Shown piece after piece: positions 11,290-19,116 of a stretch of DNA of 64,000 bases. Position 1 is the first letter of the stretch; every line of letters starts with the position of its first letter. The translations under genes and the position numbers were made by a program. The notes beneath the pieces were generated by a model. The model saw only the letters and a program-made list of their open reading frames with translations. It had not been told where the DNA came from and did no database searches. This stretch comes from Polyangia bacterium (lineage in GTDB: Bacteria; Myxococcota_A; Polyangia; Fen-1088). The stretch is from NCBI GenBank assembly GCA_036268875.1, contig DATATI010000070.1, positions 16,733-80,732 of the forward strand, in the 5' to 3' direction.

Positions 11290-12195
11290 CTAGCCCTGCC
11301 GATCGCGCATCGCTTGCTCCCGCTTGCGCCAGCCATCGGGTTTCTCGGCGGCGTCGACCGGAAAGTCTTCCAGCTCGAACAGCGGTCGCACCTCCAGCAC
11401 GCTTTCGACCAAGGGCACGCGGCTGGTCTCGACGTGTACGCGCAGCCAGTCCTTGGCGAAGGCGATGGCTTCGTCGCGCGTCTTCACCTGGATCAGCGAA
11501 TAGCCGGCGATGAGCTCCTTGGTTTCGGAGAACGGCCCGTCGGTGACGGTGCGCTTCTCGCCGTCAAATTTGATGCGCGCGCCGGTGGCGCTGGGCTTGA
11601 GACCTTCGCCGCCCAGCAGCGCGCCCGATTTGGCCAGCCCGTCCATCAGTGCGCCCATCTGGGCCAGCGCTTCCTCGGTCGGCAGGGCGCCCGATTCGGT
11701 GGCTTGGTCCGCTTTCAAGGCGACCAGGTAGCGGGTCGTGCCCGGTTGACGCGGCGGCGGCGCGGCGGTGTCGGTGGCGTCGCGGAACCCTTGTTCCTTT
11801 TCGCGCCAGCCATCCGGTTGTTCACCGTCGGCGACCGGGAAGTCCGACACTTCGTAAAGCGGGCGAATCTCGATCTCGCCGTCGGTGTGCGGGACGCGTT
11901 TGATCCAGTTGATGGCCTCTGCCTTCGAGGCGACATTGATGATCCAGAAGCCGGCGATCACCTCTTTCGATTCGGTGAAGGGGCCGTCGACGATGGTCAC
12001 CTTGGCCGCGCCCTTGCTGCCGCTCTGCTTGACCCGAAAGCCATACTTCGACGACTTCAGGCCTTCCCCCGTCCGCATCACGCCGGCGCTGGTCATCTCC
12101 TGATTGAACTGGCCCATCTCGGACAGCAGTTTTTCGCCGGGAAGAATCCCCGCTTCGGATTGGGCGTTGCCTTTGACCAGCACCATGAATCGCAT
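11290..12195 (-). CDS. Tandem YciI-domain protein
   Basis: A 301-residue protein made of two YciI-like (DGPF) domains. The first covers about residues 1-125 (start MRFMVLVKGN, core TIVDGPFTESKEVIAGFWI). The second covers about 150-300 (TRYLVALKAD, core TVTDGPFSETKELIAGYSL). Each ends with a matching tail (DGWREKEQ and DGWRKREQ), so the protein arose by duplication of a whole domain plus tail. Single YciI proteins are about 100-130 residues and often accompany ECF sigma factors; none is adjacent here. The frame is open upstream to 12234, but the strong ribosome site fixes the start at 12195. The reaction is unknown. Confidence 0.88.
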   Translation of the reverse strand: MRFMVLVKGNAQSEAGILPGEKLLSEMGQFNQEMTSAGVMRTGEGLKSSKYGFRVKQSGSKGAAKVTIVDGPFTESKEVIAGFWIINVASKAEAINWIKRVPHTDGEIEIRPLYEVSDFPVADGEQPDGWREKEQGFRDATDTAAPPPRQPGTTRYLVALKADQATESGALPTEEALAQMGALMDGLAKSGALLGGEGLKPSATGARIKFDGEKRTVTDGPFSETKELIAGYSLIQVKTRDEAIAFAKDWLRVHVETSRVPLVESVLEVRPLFELEDFPVDAAEKPDGWRKREQAMRDRQG

Positions 12196-12202
12196 GTGAC
12201 CT

Positions 12203-12208
12203 CTCCTT
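12203..12208 (-). promoter_or_regulatory. Ribosome binding site deciding the YciI start
   Basis: AAGGAG on the minus strand lies 7 nt before the ATG at 12195. It selects this start over the in-frame ATG at 12234. Confidence 0.8.
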
Positions 12209-12296
12209 GTTGACGGTTCAAACTCGGCTTTCACCTGGACGACGAACCGTCGGCCAGCGGATCGACACCGGCGCTGACTTTTTTTGGCAAATTCTT

Positions 12297-12581
12297 CTAG
12301 CGGTTGGCGTCGGGCCGTCCGAATCGTTCCGCCGACCGCGCCTTGGCCTTCTCGGCCTCGATCGCCCGGTCGCGGAAAGGCGCGGCGGTCACCAGGCCGT
12401 CGATAAGTAGCCGGGCGATCGCCGCTACTTCCTCGACGCTGCGGTTGAAGATGGCTTCGTTCAGTTTTGACGGCTGGGTGAACCCGCTCAGCTTGCGCAC
12501 GAACTGCACCGAGGCGGCCCGGATCTCATCGTCGGTGGCCGGCGGTTCGAAATTGAAAAGGGTCTTGATGTTGCGGCACAC
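12297..12581 (-). CDS. DUF2277 family protein
   Basis: A 94-residue protein matching the DUF2277 pattern over its whole length: MCRNIKTLFNFEPPATDDEI at the start, then VRKLSGFTQPS, a long helix with IARLLIDGLVT, and an Arg/Ala-rich end. The family is widespread, soluble and of unknown function. No operon partner is evident: the YciI gene is 101 nt downstream on the same strand and has its own ribosome site. Confidence 0.9.
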   Translation of the reverse strand: MCRNIKTLFNFEPPATDDEIRAASVQFVRKLSGFTQPSKLNEAIFNRSVEEVAAIARLLIDGLVTAAPFRDRAIEAEKAKARSAERFGRPDANR

Positions 12582-12650
12582 GAATCACCTCGCGGTTGCG
12601 TCTCGCCGGGATCTGCCACGTTTCCGGGGGCGCGGCCAACCGCCGCTTTT

Positions 12651-13730
12651 TTGACGGCGGCGTTGTCCCGGTCGACGCTGTTGTCCAGCGTGGCCAACAC
12701 CGCACCCGCCGACAACGTCGTTCTGCGCGAGACCATCGCCGAGCTGCAGCGCTGCCTGCCCGGTCACTGGACGACCGCCGTCTCGGTGAAGACCAACGAC
12801 GCGGCCGACGCCCGGGTGGTCATCAAGACCCCGTCTGGAGCCAGCGCGGCGTTGGCCATCGGCGCCCGCCGGCAGCTGGATCCGAAGTTCGTACCAGCGC
12901 TGGCCGACGATCTCCGGGCGTCCGCCGCTGATGCCTTCGTGGTGGTGGCGCCGTTTCTGGGTCAGCGCACGCGTGCCCGCCTGGGCGAGGCGGGCATTGG
13001 CTACGTCGACCTGACCGGCAACATGCGCCTGTGTCTGGATCGCCCGACGGTGTTCATCCAGACCCAAGGCGCCGCGCGCAGCCCGTGGTCGCAGGGGCGG
13101 GCTGCCCGCGCGCTGGACGGGGCCAAGGCGTCACGGCTGGTGCGCGCGCTGTGCGACGGGAGTCCGCCCTTCGGTGTGCGCGCGCTGGCGGCGCAGGCCG
13201 AGACCGATCCTGGGTACGTGTCACGGCTTTTCGATCAGCTGGACCGCGAAGAACTTGTCGAACGCACGCCGCGCGGGCCGGTGGTCAGCGTTGACGTTGC
13301 CGGGTTGTTACGACGGTGGACGACCGATTATCACTTCGAGGAAGCGAACCGCGCCCTGTCGTGCGCGCACCCGCACGGCGTTCCCGGCCTGCTGTCGCGT
13401 CTGGCGGGAGCCGCATTTCCTTACGCGCTGACCGCACGCGCCGGCGCGGCCGCGTTGCTGGACAGCGCCTTGCCGCCCCTGCTGGCGGTCTACGTCGACA
13501 ACCCGGAACGCGTGGCGCGGACGCTGGGCGCTCGTCCCGTCGACGACGCGCGCGAGGCCAACGTCAGCTTGGTGCAGCCGTTCGATGCGGTGGTGTTCGC
13601 CGAAACCTGGGAGCGCGACGGGCTGCGATTCGCCGCTCGCAGTCAGATCGTCGCCGATCTGCTGGGCAGCCGGCCGCCCGGCCCCAGCCAGGCCGACGCG
13701 GTCCTTGCGAAAGCGGCACGACAGCGATAA
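12651..13730 (+). CDS. AbiEi-like winged-helix regulator
   Basis: A 359-residue soluble protein. Residues about 55-145 form an alpha/beta region (VVIKTPSGASAALAIGARR, DAFVVVAPFLGQRTRARL, GIGYVDLTGNMRL). Residues about 155-220 form a winged helix (VRALAAQAETDPGYVSRLFD, then DREELVERTPRG). The C-terminal third has alternating helices and strands. This layout matches transcriptional regulators annotated as type IV antitoxin AbiEi-like. No AbiEii nucleotidyltransferase partner is present, so a toxin-antitoxin role is not supported. It sits directly upstream of the tRNA-Arg gene. The ATG at 12651 has no clear ribosome site; the start is uncertain. Confidence 0.6.
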   Translation: MTAALSRSTLLSSVANTAPADNVVLRETIAELQRCLPGHWTTAVSVKTNDAADARVVIKTPSGASAALAIGARRQLDPKFVPALADDLRASAADAFVVVAPFLGQRTRARLGEAGIGYVDLTGNMRLCLDRPTVFIQTQGAARSPWSQGRAARALDGAKASRLVRALCDGSPPFGVRALAAQAETDPGYVSRLFDQLDREELVERTPRGPVVSVDVAGLLRRWTTDYHFEEANRALSCAHPHGVPGLLSRLAGAAFPYALTARAGAAALLDSALPPLLAVYVDNPERVARTLGARPVDDAREANVSLVQPFDAVVFAETWERDGLRFAARSQIVADLLGSRPPGPSQADAVLAKAARQR

Positions 13731-13745
13731 ACAGGCAGCCTTCCC

Positions 13746-13819
13746 GGCCTCGTAGCTCAGTTGGATAGAGTACCGCCCTCCGAAGGCGGGAGTCGCTGGT
13801 TCGAATCCAGTCGAGGCCA
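13746..13819 (+). tRNA. tRNA-Arg (anticodon CCG)
   Basis: A full cloverleaf can be drawn. The acceptor stem is GGCCTCG (13746-13752) with CGAGGCC (13812-13818) and discriminator A. The D arm is GCTC/GAGT and the anticodon stem is CCGCC/GGCGG with loop CTCCGAA, giving anticodon CCG. The T arm is GCTGG/CCAGT with loop TTCGAAT. The CCA end is not encoded. It reads CGG codons, which should be common in this GC-rich genome. Confidence 0.96.
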
Positions 13820-13877
13820 CATCCTATTTGGGGACGTGGTTCGTTGCCGCGAACACGCCCCCCAGCCCCCTCGCTGC

Positions 13878-13894
13878 GCGCGGCGGAGCCGCGC
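13878..13894. other. GC hairpin downstream of the tRNA
   Basis: GCGCGGC and GCCGCGC pair perfectly (7 bp, 3-nt loop), 58 nt after the tRNA. No T tract follows. It is flanked by GC-rich words that also occur near the 6018-6040 hairpin (shared AAGCGAGCGA on one strand or the other), so it could be a terminator or a small palindromic unit. Otherwise the stretch 13820-14072 shows no gene. Confidence 0.4.
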
Positions 13895-14072
13895 TTCGCT
13901 CGCTTTGGGATTGGGCGCGCGGCAGGCGAAACCTGCGCGCGCCCTGACGGTGGTGGGGTGCGATGCGCGGCTCGCGAAGACGAAGTGGAGGACGGTGTGG
14001 GTTGGCGCTGGTGACAGGGTTGTGGGGGGAAAATGACAATACGGTGACAGGACCTCGAGCATAGAATACAGG

Positions 14073-14963
14073 GTGTCGGTCATTGACTCAGGGATGGTTC
14101 CTCCGCTCGTCGACGCGCCGCCGGCGGCCAGCGGGTGGCGCGGGTATTTTCGTCTCACCACGGTCCTGTTCGCGGCGGTGCACGCGGCGGCGGTGATCGG
14201 GATGGTGTTGTGCTGGTCGTGGGGTGGGGTCCTGCTGGCGGTGGCGTCTTACTTCATTCGCATGGTGGTGGTGACGGCGATCTACCACCGCTATTTTTCC
14301 CACCGCGCGTTCAAGACGTCGCGGCCGATGCAGTTCCTCTTTGCTTTGGCTGCGCAGACCGCCGGTCAAAAAGGCGTGATCTGGTGGGCCAGTCATCATC
14401 GCTGGCATCACAAATACTCGGACACTGCCCGCGACATTCACTCGGCCAAGCGGCGCGGGTTCTGGTTCTCGCACGTCGGCTGGATCCTGAACGACGAGTG
14501 GAATGACACTGATACAAACCTGGTCAAAGATTTGCTGAAGTATCCCGAGCTGCGCTTCCTCGATCGGCCCGGCCTCTCGATCCTGCCCATCGCCGCTCTT
14601 GGTCTGGCGGTTCTTCTCATCGGTGGCGGCCACACCTTCGTCTGGGCGTTCCTGGTCTCGTCGGTGCTGGTCTGGCACGGCTCGTTCGCGATCAATTCGC
14701 TTTCCCACCTGTTCGGGCGGCGCCGTTACGCGACCGACGACGATTCGCGCAACAGCTGGTGGTTGGCGGTGCTGACCACCGGTGAAGGCTGGCACAACAA
14801 TCACCACCACTATCCCAGCTCCGCCAATCAGGGTTTTCGTTGGTGGGAGATCGACGTGACCTACTATGTTCTCTGGTTGCTGGAGCGAGTGGGCCTGGTT
14901 TGGGATCTGCGCCGCCCTCCGGCGGACGCTCTGGCCGGTCCCGTCGCCAAATCGAGCTCGTGA
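14073..14963 (+). CDS. Membrane acyl-CoA desaturase (delta-9 type)
   Basis: A 296-residue integral membrane di-iron desaturase. The three histidine boxes are present: HRYFSH, HHRWHH and, near the C-terminus, EGWHNNHHHYP. Two pairs of membrane helices flank them (VLFAAVHAAAVIGMVLCW and WSWGGVLLAVASYFI; SILPIAALGLAVLLIGGG and the segment after it). The family inserts a cis double bond in fatty acyl chains using O2 and electrons from ferredoxin or cytochrome b5-like donors. The GTG at 14073 is used; the ATG at 14094 is an alternative. It is a separate lineage from the second desaturase at 21901, whose boxes differ. No electron-donor gene is adjacent. Confidence 0.93.
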   Translation: MSVIDSGMVPPLVDAPPAASGWRGYFRLTTVLFAAVHAAAVIGMVLCWSWGGVLLAVASYFIRMVVVTAIYHRYFSHRAFKTSRPMQFLFALAAQTAGQKGVIWWASHHRWHHKYSDTARDIHSAKRRGFWFSHVGWILNDEWNDTDTNLVKDLLKYPELRFLDRPGLSILPIAALGLAVLLIGGGHTFVWAFLVSSVLVWHGSFAINSLSHLFGRRRYATDDDSRNSWWLAVLTTGEGWHNNHHHYPSSANQGFRWWEIDVTYYVLWLLERVGLVWDLRRPPADALAGPVAKSSS

Positions 14964-15047
14964 CCGTCGCGGCGAAGGGCCAACGAGGTCCACTCGTGCT
15001 ATGGTGCTCGCCGCCGGCGACTGGCGATCCAAACCAAGAGGAGCTCC

Positions 15048-15230
15048 ATGGGAAAAGCAGAAGACAAGCGCGCTGCCATCGTGGCGCAACAGGCGACGCG
15101 CGAGCTCGCTGAACGAGCAGCGCGGGGCCTGACTGGCACGGCGCAGTCGACACCGAAGCGTCGGTCGAACTGGGCCGCCACCACGTCGCACCCGAGACCG
15201 GGCCGTCCGCGCAATCCCCACTCGTCATGA
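15048..15230 (+). CDS. Small basic protein, unknown
   Basis: A 60-residue frame with a good ribosome site (GAGGAG, 5 nt before the ATG). It begins with a charged helix (MGKAEDKRAAIVAQQATREL) and ends in a basic, Pro-rich tail. No family was recognised, no membrane segment or cysteine is present, and it overlaps no other supported gene. It converges on the acyl-CoA dehydrogenase. The ribosome site is the main support; it may be spurious. Confidence 0.42.
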   Translation: MGKAEDKRAAIVAQQATRELAERAARGLTGTAQSTPKRRSNWAATTSHPRPGRPRNPHSS

Positions 15231-15255
15231 TCGAGGCCGCCGGGGGCCGCGGACG

Positions 15256-17052
15256 TCAGAGCGCGTAGCCGCCAGACTCGAGGACGTGCAGCGCGATCTT
15301 GCGGCGTAGCGAGAACGTGTTCACGCGTTCCAGCTGGTAATAGCTGTTGATGTCGCGGATCTCGCGGCCCCACTCTTCGTCCTGCGACATCCACATCAGC
15401 ATCTCGCGCAGGTGGTGAAAGACGCTCTCGTACGATTGCGCGACGAAGAGTTGGGTCATGAAGATGGGGATCCGGCTTCTCTCCTCGCCCTTGGCGCGGA
15501 CCAGTTGCACGGTGCGCGTGATGGCCGAATCCATGGCGTAGATCTGGATCAGGCAATCAGCCAACACCCCCAGCAACTCTTGCTTTTCCGAGATGCCCTG
15601 CATGTACTTCTGCACGCCCAGCGACGCGCCGTAGGCCACCGCCCGCTTGGCAAAGTTGCACTGGCGCTGCTCGCGTCCCAGCGGCCCGGGCGGGACCTGG
15701 CGATTGATCTTCGTCGGGTCGGCCAGCTCCTGCTGCACCTGCCCGACCAGCGCCATCAAACCCAGTCGTCCCTGTAACGCCCGCTTGAGCAAGGTGCCCG
15801 GGACCAGCAATCGGTTGATCTCGTTGGTGCCCTCGAAGATGCGGTTGATGCGAGCGTCGCGGCTGACCCGTTCGATGGGATAATCTTCGATATAACCGGC
15901 GCCGCCGAAGATCTGCAGCGTCTCGTCGGCAGAAGCGTGCAGCATCTCTGAACCGAACACCTTGATGATCGACGCTTCGATCGAGTGCTCCTCGATGCCA
16001 TCGATCATCTTCTTCTGCGCCGCCGGATCATTCGGATCGACGGCGTGGGCCCGGGCGTCCAGCAAACCCGCCGTGCGAAAGGCCATCGACTCGGCGACGA
16101 AGGTCTGGGTGGCGATGTCGCCCAGTTTTTTTCGGATCAGATCGAAATCGGCGATCGGTTTGCCGAACTGTTTGCGATCGCGCGCATAGCGGACGCCGAT
16201 CTCCAGGCAATACTTCGCCCCGCCCACCGCGCCCACGCCCAGCTTCCAGCGCCCGATGTTCAAGATGTTGAAGGCGATCTTGTGGCCCTGGCCGACGGTG
16301 CCAAGGACGCTGTCCGCCGGGATGGTGCAATCCTCCAGATAAAGCGCGCAGGTCGAGCTGCCGCGGATGCCCAGCTTGTGCTCCTCGGGACCGATGGTCA
16401 GCCCGGGCGCGCCGCGTTCGACCAGAAAGGCGGTGAATTTTTCGCCGTCGACCTTGGCGAAGACGGTGAACAGATCGGCGAAGCCGGCGTTGGTGATGTA
16501 TTGCTTGGTGCCGGTCAGCTTCCAGCTTTTTCCGTCGGCGGAAAGCACCGCTTTCGTCTTGGCGGCCAGCGCGTCCGAGCCCGAACCGGGTTCGGTCAGG
16601 GCGTAGGCGGCGATTCGCGCTCCGCTGGCCAGGCTGGGCAGGTAGTGCAAGCGTTGCTCGGGCGTGCCGAACAAGACCAGCGGCATGGTTCCGATGCCGA
16701 CGTGCGCGCCGTAACTGACGGCGAACGAGCCCAGGCGGCTGACCGCTTCGGTGATCAGGCTCGAGCTGGTCTTGTCACCGCCGAGGCCCCCGTACGCCTC
16801 GGGGACGTCGTGCCCCAGAAGGCCCACCTCACCGGCCTTTTCCAGCAAGGCGCGCATGGTGCCGGGTTTTTTTTGCTCGATCTCGGCGGTGCGCGGCTCG
16901 ACCTCGCGGCGCATGAAGTCCTCCGCCGTGTCGCGCATCATGCGCTGCTCGTCGCTGAGCATCTCGGGCGTCAGGATCGTCGCTGAACCGGTCGGCTCGA
17001 TGAGAAAGCCGCCGCCAGGGGACAACGTGATGTCAGATGGCAGATCACCCAT
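15256..17052 (-). CDS. Acyl-CoA dehydrogenase (long, VLCAD/ACAD9-like)
   Basis: A 598-residue FAD enzyme, about 200 residues longer than short-chain acyl-CoA dehydrogenases. It has the N-terminal helical domain, the beta-domain signature YALTEPGSGSDA and the C-terminal motif IFEGTNEINR, whose Glu is the expected catalytic base. The extra C-terminal helical region (from about residue 435) is like that of VLCAD/ACAD9 proteins, which bind membranes. It catalyses the first step of beta-oxidation. The frame is open far upstream, but the ATG at 17052 precedes the first homologous segment. A GAGAAC/GTTCTC inverted repeat lies immediately upstream. It diverges from the patatin gene. Confidence 0.93.
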   Translation of the reverse strand: MGDLPSDITLSPGGGFLIEPTGSATILTPEMLSDEQRMMRDTAEDFMRREVEPRTAEIEQKKPGTMRALLEKAGEVGLLGHDVPEAYGGLGGDKTSSSLITEAVSRLGSFAVSYGAHVGIGTMPLVLFGTPEQRLHYLPSLASGARIAAYALTEPGSGSDALAAKTKAVLSADGKSWKLTGTKQYITNAGFADLFTVFAKVDGEKFTAFLVERGAPGLTIGPEEHKLGIRGSSTCALYLEDCTIPADSVLGTVGQGHKIAFNILNIGRWKLGVGAVGGAKYCLEIGVRYARDRKQFGKPIADFDLIRKKLGDIATQTFVAESMAFRTAGLLDARAHAVDPNDPAAQKKMIDGIEEHSIEASIIKVFGSEMLHASADETLQIFGGAGYIEDYPIERVSRDARINRIFEGTNEINRLLVPGTLLKRALQGRLGLMALVGQVQQELADPTKINRQVPPGPLGREQRQCNFAKRAVAYGASLGVQKYMQGISEKQELLGVLADCLIQIYAMDSAITRTVQLVRAKGEERSRIPIFMTQLFVAQSYESVFHHLREMLMWMSQDEEWGREIRDINSYYQLERVNTFSLRRKIALHVLESGGYAL

Positions 17053-17080
17053 GAGAACAGGATACCAGCTCCGCGTTCTC
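17053..17080. promoter_or_regulatory. Possible operator next to the dehydrogenase start
   Basis: GAGAAC (17053-17058) and GTTCTC (17075-17080) form a perfect 6-bp inverted repeat with a 16-nt spacer. It lies directly before the ATG of the acyl-CoA dehydrogenase, in the divergent region shared with the patatin gene. The position suits a repressor site, but no known consensus is matched. Confidence 0.25.
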
Positions 17081-17151
17081 TCCGCGCCGTTCGCCGGCGC
17101 CCCGAATAACGACTTGCTAACGACGACGACTGGCTTAACCTGAAAAAAGGG

Positions 17152-18402
17152 ATGAGCGCGCCTACCCGGCCCCCCAAACGCGGCGATCGTCCAAGGCTGG
17201 CCTTGGTTTTGTCGGGCGGCGGTGCGCGCGGCGCCTACGAAGCGGGCGTGATGCGCTATATCCGCGAGGATCTGGCGGGCGATCTGGGCGGGCAGGTCCG
17301 CTTTGACATCATCTGCGGCACCTCCGTCGGTGGCATCCACGCCTGTTTCTTCGCCGGCACGGCCCACGTCGCCGACAAACAGGGTCGGATGCTGTGCGAC
17401 CGGTGGGAGAGCTTTGTCCTGGAAGAGATGGTCAGCTTTGGCGTGAAAGAGTTCTTGCGCGCGCCGCAGACTCTGCTGGGTGGTGGGGCCATCGAAGAGT
17501 TCGAGGGCGAGCGGCGCCTGGGCGGCGTGGTGCAGACGCAGAAGTTGGAGCGCGTGGTGCGCCGCCTCATCCCCTGGCAGCACATCAGCTCGAACGTGAA
17601 GCAGGGATTTTTGGAGTCGCTGGCGGTGACCGCCACCGACATCGGCTCGGGAAAGTCGGTGGTGTTCGTCGAACGCTCCGGGACGATCCCCAAGTGGAGC
17701 AAGGATCCCTTCGTGCGCGCCCAGGCCGTGACCATGGCGCCCGAGCACGCGCTGGCCTCGGCGGCGTTGCCCATCCTGTTTCCGGCGGTCGCCGTCGGCG
17801 AGCGCTTTTTCTGCGACGGAGGTCTGCGCCAGAACACGCCGCTGTCGCCGGCGTTGCGCCTCGGCGCCGACAAGGTGCTGGTGATTGGCCTGCGCCACAA
17901 GCCGCCGATCGTGGAAGGCGCGCCCGAAGAATCGATGCCCTATCCGGGAGCGGCGTTTCTGGTCGGCAAGATCCTCGACGCCTTTCTGCTGGACCACATC
18001 GACTACGATCTCGATCGCCTGCGGCGGTTCAACGCCGTCATCGAAGCGGTGCGTACGGTGGGCCGCGACGATTCGCAGCGCTTCGACGAGGTGGTGACGA
18101 AGATGCGCGGCGCGCCTTATCGCGTGGTGGGCGAGTTCATGATTCGCCCGTCCGCCGATCTCGGCGAGCTGGCCGGCGACGTGGCCCGCACCGGCAAGTT
18201 CAAAGGCACCGGCGGCGGGGCCGGCATCCAGCTCCTGCGCCGCCTGGCCACCGCGCGGGGCGCCAGCGAGGCCGACCTGCTGTCGTACATCCTGTTCGAC
18301 GGCTTTTATGCCGCCGAGGTGGCGCGCCTCGGATACGAAGACGCCCGCGCCCAGCACGCCGAGCTGGCGACGTTCCTGTCCGACTCGGTCATCCGCGAGT
18401 GA
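17152..18402 (+). CDS. Patatin-like phospholipase
   Basis: A 416-residue protein with the patatin lipase fold: oxyanion GGGARGAY (residues 22-29), nucleophile elbow GTSVGG, and the catalytic Asp in CDGGLRQNTPL. Together they form the Ser-Asp dyad. There is no signal peptide, so it may act in the cytoplasm or be secreted by another route. These enzymes hydrolyse acyl esters of phospholipids. A C-terminal part of about 150 residues after the catalytic Asp is mostly helical and of unknown role. It diverges from an acyl-CoA dehydrogenase, a sensible pairing for lipid turnover. Confidence 0.9.
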   Translation: MSAPTRPPKRGDRPRLALVLSGGGARGAYEAGVMRYIREDLAGDLGGQVRFDIICGTSVGGIHACFFAGTAHVADKQGRMLCDRWESFVLEEMVSFGVKEFLRAPQTLLGGGAIEEFEGERRLGGVVQTQKLERVVRRLIPWQHISSNVKQGFLESLAVTATDIGSGKSVVFVERSGTIPKWSKDPFVRAQAVTMAPEHALASAALPILFPAVAVGERFFCDGGLRQNTPLSPALRLGADKVLVIGLRHKPPIVEGAPEESMPYPGAAFLVGKILDAFLLDHIDYDLDRLRRFNAVIEAVRTVGRDDSQRFDEVVTKMRGAPYRVVGEFMIRPSADLGELAGDVARTGKFKGTGGGAGIQLLRRLATARGASEADLLSYILFDGFYAAEVARLGYEDARAQHAELATFLSDSVIRE

Positions 18403-18426
18403 TGGTGACGGGCCTGCGGGCCGCGA

Positions 18427-18966
18427 CTACTTGACCAGGCGTAGCTGCGGCTTGCGCCGGCGGCGTCCAGCGGCGGTCGGTTCGTCTTCGACACTGCCCG
18501 CATCGGCGGGGACTGAATGCAGCGTTCGTTCGGTGATGCGCCCGCTGGGGCCGTTGACGCCGGCGGGGATTTCGCCGACCGGGGCTGGTTCCAGGTCAGC
18601 CAGGTCATCGGGGGTGCCGCCGGTGCGCGCCGCGACGATGGAAACGTCCTCGGGCACGTCCTCGTGATAAAGCACGCCGCGACCGTCGTCGCAGGCCACC
18701 ACGTAGACCGCCGACCACGGCACCACGGTTCGGTGCGGCGTCTTGGCGAACGAAAGCGTGGCCCGCACGCCGTACTCGTCGATTTCCAAATCAGGAATCG
18801 GAATGGGCAGGTCGTGCCCGTATTGCAGCACCAGATGGCCTTCGGCGCGCAGGTGCAAGGGGACAACCACGCCCGGCCGGCGCGCGTCCAAATGCAAGGA
18901 AGTCCATCCCTCTCGTAGAAGTGCGAGGAAAGCGTCCTGCTTTGACGGACGTTCTGGAGAGCGCAT
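18427..18966 (-). CDS. sspB: ClpXP adaptor SspB
   Basis: A 179-residue protein. The N-terminal domain (residues about 1-110) follows SspB: a helix (KQDAFLALLREGWTSLHLD), then strands GVVVPLHL, LVLQYGHDL, VRATLSF and VPWSAVYVVAC. A long flexible acidic linker follows. The last residues, KPQLRLVK, match the ClpX-binding (XB) tail of Escherichia coli SspB, which ends in LRVVK. SspB delivers ssrA-tagged proteins to ClpXP, in line with the smpB gene in the same window. The frame is open upstream through the divergent gene, so the ATG at 18966 was chosen because homology begins there. Confidence 0.85.
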   Translation of the reverse strand: MRSPERPSKQDAFLALLREGWTSLHLDARRPGVVVPLHLRAEGHLVLQYGHDLPIPIPDLEIDEYGVRATLSFAKTPHRTVVPWSAVYVVACDDGRGVLYHEDVPEDVSIVAARTGGTPDDLADLEPAPVGEIPAGVNGPSGRITERTLHSVPADAGSVEDEPTAAGRRRRKPQLRLVK

Positions 18967-18989
18967 GTCTCGCAAGCGAAGGAAGTTTA

Positions 18990-19017
18990 GTCTTAACTGA
19001 TAGGCCGCAGGTTGCAA
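18990..19017 (-). promoter_or_regulatory. Candidate sigma70-type promoter of sspB
   Basis: On the minus strand, TTGCAA (19012-19017) and TAAGAC (18990-18995) are 16 bp apart, 23 bp before the sspB start, inside a less GC-rich divergent region. The match to consensus is only partial. Confidence 0.3.
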
Positions 19018-19116
19018 ATGCAGAGTTAAGCCGCTGCCCGGCCGCAACTGAATGGAAGGCGCAGAATTTTCTGGTTCCGCGGCGACGGATCGTCGGTTTT
19101 GCGATACCCTGCTGAC

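Noticed and set aside
9766..12213. 815-codon plus-strand open frame
   Set aside because: It is antisense to the DUF4139 and YciI genes. Long antisense frames are expected in GC-rich DNA; its composition (His/Arg/Gly/Gln-rich) is not protein-like.
12270..12290. CAGCG/CGCTG stem followed by a run of seven T, as a terminator
   Set aside because: It is oriented on the plus strand, while both flanking genes are on the minus strand; the stem is only 5 bp.
12651..13730. Complete AbiE toxin-antitoxin system
   Set aside because: No AbiEii-type nucleotidyltransferase is encoded on either side.
13308..13820. Minus-strand frame over the tRNA with start like MASTGFEPATPAFGG
   Set aside because: This is the well-known false protein read from the antisense of a tRNA gene and the end of the regulator gene.
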